A DNA stretch of 15,333 nucleotides. It comes from Phycisphaerae bacterium (GTDB lineage: Bacteria > Planctomycetota > Phycisphaerae > UBA1845 > PWPN01). Location of the stretch: positions 1-15,333 of the forward strand of contig DAOOIV010000116.1 of assembly GCA_035384605.1 (NCBI GenBank), given 5' to 3'. The position numbers and the translations under genes were made by a program. This document shows, piece after piece, positions 5,720-12,304 of this stretch (position 1 is its first letter; each line of letters begins with the position of its first letter). The notes under the pieces were generated by a model. It searched no databases. It was not told where the DNA came from and saw nothing but the letters and a program-made list of their open reading frames with translations.

Positions 5720-6901
5720 ATGTCTCACACCCCGCCGGAACTTGCCACACTCTATCGCGACAACCTGCTTGATGATGTCATCCCTTTCTGGGAACAACAT
5801 TCCATCGACCGGGACAAGGGCGGTTACTTTACCTGCCTCGATCGCCGCGGAAACGTGTTCGACACCGACAAGTTCGTCTGGCTGCAGGCCCGGCAGGTGT
5901 GGACCTTCTCAATGCTTTACCGCAAAGTCGAACAACGGCCGACATGGCTGGAGATCGCTCGTCACGGCGCTGAGTTCCTCAAGCGGCACGGGACCGACGA
6001 CGAGGGTAACTGGTACTTCTCCCTGACCCGTGAGGGCAAGCCGCTCGTGCAACCCTACAACTGGTTCACCGACTGCTTCGCGGCCATGGGCTTTGCCCAA
6101 TACGCCCTGGCCTCGGGTGATTCGCAGGCCGCCGATATCGCCGTGAAGACCTTTCACAACGTGCTGCGGCGCAGAGACAATCCAAAAGGCAAATACACCA
6201 AGCAGGTCCCCGGCACGCGACCGCTGAAATCTCAGGCCTTCCCGATGATCCTGATCAACGTGGCCTTGGAAGTCGAAGGCGTCGTGCCCGACGACGAGAT
6301 TCGCCGCACAGTCGAAGACTCCATTCGCGAGGTCATGACCCTCTTCTATGACAACGAGCGGCGGATCACCTGGGACAACGTCGCCCCGGACGGCTCGCAT
6401 CCCGACTGCTTCGAGGGCCGGATCATCCTGCCCGGCCACGGCATCGAGACCATGTGGTTCATGATCGAAGCGGTTCGGCGCTTTGGCGGCGATCGGGCCA
6501 TCATCGACAAGTGCGTCGATGCCATCGTCAACCTCATCGAGTTCGGCTGGGACGATCGATATGAGGGGATTCTCTACTACCGTGACATCAAGGACCGGCC
6601 TCCCGTCCAGCTCGAGTGGGACCAGAAGCTCTGGTGGGTACACATCGAGACGCTTGTCGCCCTGGCTATTGCCTGGTCTGTCACCGGGCGCAGCGATTGC
6701 CGACGGTGGTACGAGCGGATCCACGACTACACCTGGAAGCGATTCCCCGATCCGCAGTACGGCGAGTGGTTCGGCTACCTGAACCGCCGCGGCGAGCCGC
6801 TGCTCGATCTCAAGGGCGGAAAGTGGAAAGGGTGCTACCACATCCCGCGCGGGCTCTACATGTGCTGGCGCGAGTTCGAGGCCATGACAACAAAGGCGTG
6901 A
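5720..6901 (+). CDS. N-acylglucosamine 2-epimerase family protein
   Basis: This is a cytoplasmic (alpha/alpha)6-barrel epimerase; family members interconvert N-acetylglucosamine and N-acetylmannosamine, and relatives act on free aldoses or cellobiose. The 393 residues match the family length. Conserved blocks appear in order: WLQARQVWTF with Arg58, PGHGIE with His240 and Glu243, KLWWVHIE with His308, and the C-terminal GCYHIPR with His374 and Arg377. His240 and His374 correspond to the two catalytic histidines of the animal renin-binding-protein enzyme. PGHxIE and GCxHxPR favour the AGE branch over cellobiose epimerases, but the substrate is not proven. The ATG at 5720 is chosen with GAGGG seven bases before it; a TTG directly upstream is less likely. 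A sodium symporter starts 12 bases downstream, so the pair probably imports and epimerises one sugar. No sialic-acid lyase or kinase is nearby. Confidence 0.88.
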   Translation: MSHTPPELATLYRDNLLDDVIPFWEQHSIDRDKGGYFTCLDRRGNVFDTDKFVWLQARQVWTFSMLYRKVEQRPTWLEIARHGAEFLKRHGTDDEGNWYFSLTREGKPLVQPYNWFTDCFAAMGFAQYALASGDSQAADIAVKTFHNVLRRRDNPKGKYTKQVPGTRPLKSQAFPMILINVALEVEGVVPDDEIRRTVEDSIREVMTLFYDNERRITWDNVAPDGSHPDCFEGRIILPGHGIETMWFMIEAVRRFGGDRAIIDKCVDAIVNLIEFGWDDRYEGILYYRDIKDRPPVQLEWDQKLWWVHIETLVALAIAWSVTGRSDCRRWYERIHDYTWKRFPDPQYGEWFGYLNRRGEPLLDLKGGKWKGCYHIPRGLYMCWREFEAMTTKA

Positions 6902-6913
6902 GCGACAACCGGC

Positions 6914-8704
6914 ATGCTTGCTGAAAGCGCTTTTCAGACGCTCGACTACCTGGTGCTGGCCGCCTACATGGCCAGCCTCGTCGTCGTGGGTTTCTATTTC
7001 CGAAAACGCGCCCAGAAGGACCTCGAAAGCTACTTCCTGGCGGACCGCAAGATGCCCGGATGGCTGGCGGGCTTCTCCTACGCCGCCACGTGTATGAACA
7101 CCGACGCCATCACCGCCTATTGCGGCATGACCGTGATCTCGGGCATCTGCATCTGCTGGTGGTACATCAGCAGGTTCGGGCTGGCTCTGATGATCGGGGC
7201 CATTCTCTTCGCGGTGTTCTGGCGCCGACTTCATATCTTCACCTCCCCTGAGTTCTACGAGTTCCGATTTACCGGCGCACCGGCCCTTACCATGCGGTCG
7301 TGGGTTTCCATCCGCAGCGCATTCATTGCCGTGGTCGCATGGACCGGTTCCGGCCTGCTGGGAATTCACAAGGTGCTCAACCCGATGCTGGGCTGGGAGA
7401 AGTGGGAAACCTACCTCCTGGTCATCCCCGTGCTGCTGCTCTACGTGCTGTTGTCCGGCTACGTGGGTGTGGTCGTGACCGACTTTATCCAGACCTGGGT
7501 GATGATCGCCGCCGCGTTCATCCTCATGGGCGCGGTCTGGGGCGATTTCGGCGGACCGTCGGGCCTCTATCACTCGCTGGTGAGCCAGTTCGGCACATCA
7601 GTGGTGACCTGGCACCCCCCTTCCAGCCACGAGTACCTCGGCGTCATCGGCATCCTCGCCTGGACGGTGGGCACGGCCGTGGGCTACGGCGGTGACGTCG
7701 CCCCGATGGCCGGGGCCATGGAAGGACAGCGCCTTCTGTCATGCAAAAACGCCCGCGAAGCGTCCAAAATGTACATCTGGACCGAGGTGGTGCTGTTCTT
7801 CCTCCTGGCGGTGACCACGATGCCCGCGCTTGGAGCAATGTGCAAGTGGCCAGGCCTCCATGACGGCCGGATCAACAAAGAACTCGCATACGGCATGCTC
7901 CTCAAGGAGTATCTCCCGGCCGGGCTCCTGGGTCTGGCGGTCAGCGGCCTGGCGGCGGCCATTATGTCGACCGTCAGCTCCAACCTGAACTTCGGCGCAC
8001 AGGTTATTCTCAACGACGTGTACAAGAGATCATTCGTTCGTGACGCCTCCATGAGCCACTATATGAACGTTGGTCGCATCGTCATGCTCGCGATCATGGG
8101 CCTCGCCGTTCTTGTGGCCACCGCAGCCGAGAACGTCATCGACGTTTCCGTGTTCATGCTCGGCTTGTCCTCGGCGGAGATCACAGCCAACTGGGGGCAG
8201 TGGTGGTGGTGGCGATTCAACGGCAAGGCAAGGCTCGCGGCCTCGTTCGGCGGCCCCGTAATCTTCCTGGTCAACAAGTATCTGGTTTTCGGAATGCTGT
8301 TGAGAACCAGGGACGACGTGGGTTATCCGGTCGTCCTGTCCTCAATCGCCATGACCTTCGTCTTGTGGGTCCTGGTCGCCCTGCTGACCCAACCGGACCC
8401 GGAAGAAAGGCTGATCGAGTTCTACAAGAGAGCACGGCCGTTGGGCTGGTGGGGTCCGATCGCGGCCAAGGCCGGCATTCAGCCGCGGTCGGCCTTGTAC
8501 ATCCCTACCGGCCTGATCATCGCGGCCTTCGGGGCGATCATGGTTGCGGCCGGAACGATCGCGTTCAGCTCCGCCTACCTGGCTGACTGGCCGAGCGTCG
8601 CTGTGTTCGCAGGAATATGCCTTGGCGCTGGCATCATCTTCAAACTGGTCCACAAACGATTCATGCGGCTGTTGCACGCCGATCAGGAGACAGACGAGCA
8701 ATAG
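6914..8704 (+). CDS. Sodium:solute symporter (SSS family), probably for a sugar
   Basis: This inner-membrane Na+-coupled transporter of 596 residues has about 13-14 hydrophobic segments. The first (residues about 11-29) is followed by the cytoplasmic FRKRAQKDLESYFLADRKMP, a typical SSS motif between helices 1 and 2. The segment GLAAAIMSTVSSNLNFGAQV (serines near residues 352-356) matches the sodium-site helix of the family, ending in the usual NDVYKR. Length is within the family range. The C-terminus carries an extra pair of hydrophobic segments and a basic tail. The start ATG lies 12 bases after the epimerase stop with only a weak ribosome site, which suggests translational coupling. The substrate is unknown; the neighbouring epimerase suggests N-acetylmannosamine or a related sugar. 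Confidence 0.9.
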   Translation: MLAESAFQTLDYLVLAAYMASLVVVGFYFRKRAQKDLESYFLADRKMPGWLAGFSYAATCMNTDAITAYCGMTVISGICICWWYISRFGLALMIGAILFAVFWRRLHIFTSPEFYEFRFTGAPALTMRSWVSIRSAFIAVVAWTGSGLLGIHKVLNPMLGWEKWETYLLVIPVLLLYVLLSGYVGVVVTDFIQTWVMIAAAFILMGAVWGDFGGPSGLYHSLVSQFGTSVVTWHPPSSHEYLGVIGILAWTVGTAVGYGGDVAPMAGAMEGQRLLSCKNAREASKMYIWTEVVLFFLLAVTTMPALGAMCKWPGLHDGRINKELAYGMLLKEYLPAGLLGLAVSGLAAAIMSTVSSNLNFGAQVILNDVYKRSFVRDASMSHYMNVGRIVMLAIMGLAVLVATAAENVIDVSVFMLGLSSAEITANWGQWWWWRFNGKARLAASFGGPVIFLVNKYLVFGMLLRTRDDVGYPVVLSSIAMTFVLWVLVALLTQPDPEERLIEFYKRARPLGWWGPIAAKAGIQPRSALYIPTGLIIAAFGAIMVAAGTIAFSSAYLADWPSVAVFAGICLGAGIIFKLVHKRFMRLLHADQETDEQ

Positions 8705-8711
8705 CCCCGCC

Positions 8712-8728
8712 GGAGAGTTCCGCTCTCC
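8712..8728 (+). terminator. Small hairpin just after the symporter gene
   Basis: GGAGAG (8712-8717) pairs with CTCTCC (8723-8728) around TTCCG, eight bases after the symporter stop. There is no T-run behind it, so it may stabilise the message end rather than terminate. Confidence 0.3.
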
Positions 8729-8922
8729 CACGGACCCGGCAGCGAAAGAAAAAGACCCCGGCTGTTTCATGTCTGCACTGCCGGCGGACTTCGCAGAAGC
8801 GTGAACCAACGAAACCGCCACCCGCGATAATCCGCCTGAACATCAAGACGACGCGATGATCCATTCACTTGATGCCCAAGGACAAGCAGGCGACGGCAGA
8901 GTCTCTATCGCTCACTTCCGAC

Positions 8923-8938
8923 CATGCGCGAGCGCATG
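8923..8938. repeat. Perfect palindrome in the 456-base gap before the first PEP-CTERM gene
   Basis: CATGCGC and GCGCATG are separated by GA. The function is unknown; it lies 34 bases before the CRP-like site and could be an operator. Apart from these two sites the gap 8705-9160 shows nothing I can name. Confidence 0.45.
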
Positions 8939-8971
8939 TGCGATACCCATAGCCCGAAACCACCCGATCAA

Positions 8972-8989
8972 TTGTGAAAGAGTTCACAA
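8972..8989. promoter_or_regulatory. CRP/FNR-family-like operator
   Basis: TTGTGAA and TTCACAA form a perfect inverted repeat with a 4-base centre, which contains TGTGA-N6-TCACA, the known binding pattern of CRP-type regulators. It lies 172 bases upstream of the first PEP-CTERM start, on the side expected for an activator, although too far from any promoter I can identify to be sure. No CRP-type regulator is encoded in the window. Confidence 0.5.
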
Positions 8990-9160
8990 AGAACACCAGA
9001 ACCGGCCTGCGGCACGACACAAACGCTGTTCATGAGCGTAAACATGCCATTCCGCTGGTCAACCCATCAGACCCTACCTAGCTTTACTGGTAGACCGGTG
9101 AGAGGCAAACAATCGTTTCTCCACCGAAGATGAAGAAAAAGCAGATTAAGGAGCACAGCA

Positions 9161-9781
9161 ATGAAAACGCAGAACAGGGTCACATTGGTTTGGGTCGCCA
9201 TCGTCAGCCTGGTCGTCTCCCAAACGGCCATGGCACAGGGCGTGGGCAACCTGAGTTCATTGCCCACTCAGTTCGAGACCTCGATCCCGCCCTCTTCCGG
9301 CTGGGTCGTGGTGGAGCCGACCGGGCTGCCCGTTCCCGTTTCCCTCGACCCTAAGGGACCCGTGTGGCGAAAGAATTTCACCGGCCCCAACGGCGGTCCG
9401 TTCGTATATCCCGCACTCAGCCCCCCGCTGACCGTATCCGAGCATCTCGTGGTGGCAGGCAATCTTCCGTGGACCGATTGGCACGAGGACGTGCTGGATC
9501 CCAATTGGACCTGGGCTAATCCCGTCCTTCTGGTGAACGGTCTCCCGGCGCCGGGACTCACTGTCTCCGGGGTTGGTACAAGCAGCCTCTCCTTCTTCTT
9601 CAACCCGGTCGCGCCGGGTTCATTCATCGACATCAGCAAGGAGCTTGTCTACAACGGAGTGCCCGGAACAGCCTTCACCGGCACGCTGCCGATCATTCAA
9701 TACCCCACGCCGGAGCCTGCCACACTGGGACTGGTCGCCTTGGGCAGCCTTCTTCTTGTGCGTCGCCGCCGAATGACCTAG
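9161..9781 (+). CDS. PEP-CTERM sorting domain protein, W-rich family, copy 1
   Basis: The 206-residue exported protein has an N-terminal signal peptide (cleavage likely after AMA, residue 25). The C-terminal PEP-CTERM tag is PTPEPATLGL, a hydrophobic stretch and RRRR, starting near residue 182. Such tags are processed by an exosortase, so the product is expected at the cell surface or in an extracellular matrix; no exosortase is in this window. The mature core begins QGVGNLSSLPT and contains WTDWHE (residues 104-109) followed by further tryptophans. An FNPVAPGSFIDISKELVY block follows and probably forms beta strands. The same plan recurs in the gene at 11079-11726, so the two are paralogues. 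The ATG at 9161 has AAGGAG eight bases before it. I know no function for this core. It has its own leader with a CRP-like operator upstream. Confidence 0.88.
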   Translation: MKTQNRVTLVWVAIVSLVVSQTAMAQGVGNLSSLPTQFETSIPPSSGWVVVEPTGLPVPVSLDPKGPVWRKNFTGPNGGPFVYPALSPPLTVSEHLVVAGNLPWTDWHEDVLDPNWTWANPVLLVNGLPAPGLTVSGVGTSSLSFFFNPVAPGSFIDISKELVYNGVPGTAFTGTLPIIQYPTPEPATLGLVALGSLLLVRRRRMT

Positions 9782-9904
9782 CCACCTTTTCGGCAGCTCA
9801 ATTGCACGCCGTCGGGCCGGGCCGCTCTCAGAACCATCGGGGCGGACATCTATGCGGCTTGCGCGCATGTTTCTGGCTCGCAGTGCGTTTGGCTCACGGC
9901 CCAC

Positions 9905-9922
9905 AAAAAGGCGGTCCGCCTT
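9905..9922 (-). terminator. Terminator-shaped hairpin pointing to the minus strand
   Basis: AAGGCG (9908-9913) pairs with CGCCTT (9917-9922) around GTC. Read on the minus strand, the stem is followed by a run of T (complement of CAAAAA at 9904-9909). No minus-strand gene lies behind it, so it may stop antisense transcription or be chance. The gap 9782-10091 otherwise contains only weak repeats such as TGAAT-N5-ATTCA at 9985-9999. Confidence 0.3.
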
Positions 9923-10091
9923 AGGGGCGTCGGTAGACAAGCACACGGTCAACGGGAGCCACTGAATTCGTGAAAGCCGCCAAGTGAATAGGACATTCAG
10001 ACCAACCGTAGTAATCGAGGAGTGCCCCTGGGGTGTACCCGGGGCAGGAGATTCAAAGGATCCAAGCCATAATGAACGGAGAAACACAAAC

Positions 10092-10862
10092 ATGAAAACG
10101 AACACGAACCGGATTCTCGCCGGTGCCGGCCTGGTTCTGGCCTTCGCCGTCCCCAGCGCTTGGGCTGCCAATTATACAATTGACTGGCTCAACATGGCGC
10201 CGACGCCGCTCGGCTCGAGCGTGCCGAACAACTCCGTGTTCAACTTGCCGGGCGTCGGAAACGTCACGATCACGTATTCGCTTCCTTCCTCGCTCTTGAA
10301 TACTCGCAATCAGAACCCCCTGTTTCAGAACGGAACCGTGACCAGCGGCCCTGCTACCTACTCATGGACCGCCCACGAGCTGCTCGGCGTAACCAGCTAC
10401 GCGCCCAATCCTCCGTTTGTGGTCGCCCCATGGGCGGTCACCTACACGTTCCCAGGTACGGTCCCGGCCGGCACCCTCTATGTCGGCGTCGCAGGACTTG
10501 GTCGGACCAACAGTTTCGGCGGCGGGATGTCCACGGCAACCGTCAATCAGAATGGCGCGTATCTGGGTGATTGGACGGGCGGCGGGAACTACGGCGCCAC
10601 GCAATTCATCGGCGGCCCCGGTACGTTCACGATGCAAAACTCGATCACAGGCCTGGGCGGCGCCGATCCGTGGTGGAACTCGGCGCTCGGCGTCGTGCAA
10701 ATCCTCGACCCAGTCAGCTCGCTGACTGTGATCGTCAACCAGATCCCTGGTGACGGTCTGGGCGTGAACATCGGACACGCCGTCCCGGAGCCTGCGACAC
10801 TGGGCCTAATTGCGCTGGGCAGCCTGCCTGTTGCGCTTCGGCGCAAACGATTTGTGTCTTGA
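10092..10862 (+). CDS. PEP-CTERM sorting domain protein, unrelated core
   Basis: The 256-residue exported protein has a signal peptide ending at about AWA (residue 25). It has a C-terminal PEP-CTERM tag, AVPEPATLGL (PEP from residue 232), then a hydrophobic stretch and RRKR. The core is rich in Gly, Asn, Thr and aromatic residues with alternating beta-strand patterns (NVTITYSLPSS, WAVTYTFPGTVPAGTLYVGV), as in many secreted beta-sandwich proteins. I see no catalytic motif and no kinship with its two neighbours beyond the tag. The frame is open from 9984, but the ATG at 10092 is chosen because it gives a proper signal peptide and has CGGAG ten bases upstream. It is separated by 310 and 216 bases from its neighbours, so independent transcripts are possible. 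Its tag closely resembles that of the first gene (PEPATLG.IALGSL), consistent with one exosortase handling all three. Confidence 0.85.
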   Translation: MKTNTNRILAGAGLVLAFAVPSAWAANYTIDWLNMAPTPLGSSVPNNSVFNLPGVGNVTITYSLPSSLLNTRNQNPLFQNGTVTSGPATYSWTAHELLGVTSYAPNPPFVVAPWAVTYTFPGTVPAGTLYVGVAGLGRTNSFGGGMSTATVNQNGAYLGDWTGGGNYGATQFIGGPGTFTMQNSITGLGGADPWWNSALGVVQILDPVSSLTVIVNQIPGDGLGVNIGHAVPEPATLGLIALGSLPVALRRKRFVS

Positions 10863-11046
10863 CACCCCCCGCCATCGCGGTCGGAGGCGCTATGGCGACA
10901 GACTGAGGTTGGAACAAAAAGACAGCGAGCACCCCTACCCACCCGAACCGTCGGGCCTCACGATCCTGTGCCTCGGATGGGCGGGCGGGTGCTCACAAAA
11001 GCTCCGCTATCACGTGATGGCGAGCCGAAAAGATCCTTGCCAGAGC

Positions 11047-11061
11047 AGGGCACAAAGCCCT
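11047..11061 (+). other. Small hairpin right before a ribosome binding site
   Basis: AGGGC (11047-11051) pairs with GCCCT (11057-11061) around ACAAA and ends four bases before the GAGGAG ribosome site of the next gene. It could affect translation; it also resembles the other hairpins of the window with A-rich loops. Confidence 0.35.
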
Positions 11062-11078
11062 CTTGAGGAGAAGATAAC

Positions 11079-11726
11079 ATGAAGATCGACGAGAAGAACG
11101 TGCACGCATTTTCGATTGCCGCCCTGATCATCGCTGTTGGTTCGCAGATGTCCCTCGCGCAGGGCGTGGGCAATCTCGGATCGTTACCGACTTTGTTTCT
11201 CTCACCCGCGCCGATCACCGGGTGGAGCGTCGATAGCGGCAATGCCACAAGCCCCTGGTTGCCCGTCCAGATCGATCCGAACGGCCCGCAATGGGGCAAG
11301 ACGTTCACCGGCCTCAACGGTCAGCCTATAGTTGCGGTGCCCGGCCAGACGTTCACCCTGCAGGAACTGCTCGTCGTCGCCCCGACGCAGAGCTGGGAGG
11401 ACTGGCACGAGCACATCCTGACACCCGGCTGGGAATGGGTACAGCCGACCGTCTTTCTCGCAAACTTCGCTCCGCCGCCGGGCCTCAACACAGTTGTGAC
11501 CCCGGCGACGCCGACCAGCGGCGGGAAGATCGACTTCACCTTCAACCCGCTCGTTCCCGGTACGCTCATCGACATTCGCAAGACGCTGAAGTACGACGAC
11601 CCGACGGGCGCGGTCTTCACCGGGAAAATTGAAATCGCCCAGTTTCCAACGCCAGAGCCCGCTACGTTAGGGCTGTTGATGCTGGGCGGTCTGCTCGCTC
11701 TGCGCCGGCGCAGGCATGCTGCTTGA
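11079..11726 (+). CDS. PEP-CTERM sorting domain protein, W-rich family, copy 2
   Basis: The 215-residue exported protein is a paralogue of the gene at 9161. Its signal peptide probably ends after SLA (residue 27), and both mature forms begin QGVGNL.SLPT. Shared landmarks in the same order are a DPNGP.W block followed by KTFTG.NG.P, ELLVVA, WEDWHE (residues 106-111) with several further tryptophans, FNPLVPGTLIDIRKTLKY, VFTG and the tag PTPEPATLGL with RRRR at the end. The N-terminal half and the loop after the tryptophan motif vary most and contain small length differences. The start ATG has GAGGAG eight bases before it. The function is unknown. Duplication with a third, unrelated tagged gene between the copies suggests a locus dedicated to matrix or surface proteins. 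A strong hairpin at 11761-11804 probably ends the transcript. Confidence 0.88.
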   Translation: MKIDEKNVHAFSIAALIIAVGSQMSLAQGVGNLGSLPTLFLSPAPITGWSVDSGNATSPWLPVQIDPNGPQWGKTFTGLNGQPIVAVPGQTFTLQELLVVAPTQSWEDWHEHILTPGWEWVQPTVFLANFAPPPGLNTVVTPATPTSGGKIDFTFNPLVPGTLIDIRKTLKYDDPTGAVFTGKIEIAQFPTPEPATLGLLMLGGLLALRRRRHAA

Positions 11727-11760
11727 TCGCTGCAAAGGATCAACTCCGCGGTTCCTGAAT

Positions 11761-11804
11761 CAAGAAGGTCGGCGGTCAAGACCGGAAATGACGCCGCCTT
11801 CTTG
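11761..11804 (+). terminator. Long hairpin after the last PEP-CTERM gene
   Basis: The left arm 11761-11778 (starting CAAGAAGG) pairs with the right arm 11789-11804 (ending CCTTCTTG) with two single-sided bulges and a 10-base loop. It lies 34 bases after the stop. The following sequence GTTCTAAAC is only weakly T-rich, so efficiency is uncertain. The rest of the gap to 12304 (about 500 bases) shows no gene. TTGACA at 12141-12146 is a -35-like element for the EF-G gene, with only a poor -10 (TGAATA) 17 bases later. Confidence 0.55.
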
Positions 11805-12304
11805 GTTCTAAACAGCCGTCATAATAACCGTTCCAGCCCGCCAGAGACGTCCGAGAAAACCTCCTGCGCGGCATCGGAGCCCGGCCGGCCCGCATCCCCA
11901 TGGTTCCACAACCCCATCGCCAAAGGCAAAGCGAGCCCTTGAATTCTGCCAACGGCCAGGATAGACTCTTGGATCGTAGCCAACCTGCTTGGCCCGGCAG
12001 CCGGTCGCTCCGGCCCGGAACGGCAGCAAGAGGTGATGCCATGATCGAGTACACCGTGAGGGTGATTCTCGAACTCAGGCCCGCCTGATCGACCGCCCAT
12101 GACCGCGGCCGACTCAGGCCGCCGGTCGGGATTCCCCCTTTTGACAGAAAACAAACGGGGCCCTGAATAAGGGTCAATGATAGCGTGGTGAAATGCCCGT
12201 CCGACAAAAGGCTTGTCACCAGACCAGGGTGGATGGCCACCTTCGCGATGGTGGAGACGGCAACACAGAGAGTTCAGTAGCGACGCACCGGAAAGCAACA
12301 CAAG

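Noticed and set aside
5909..7573. A 554-codon open frame on the minus strand opposite the epimerase and symporter
   Set aside because: It is an open complement of GC-rich coding DNA; no domain or proper composition, and both plus-strand genes are certain.
12141..12169. Promoter of fusA
   Set aside because: TTGACA is perfect, but the -10 at the right distance (TGAATA) matches only two of six positions, so I mention it without calling it.
11776..12240. Minus-strand frame of 154 codons in the gap before fusA
   Set aside because: Arg/Gly/Pro-rich low-quality translation with no ribosome site; it runs through the terminator hairpin.
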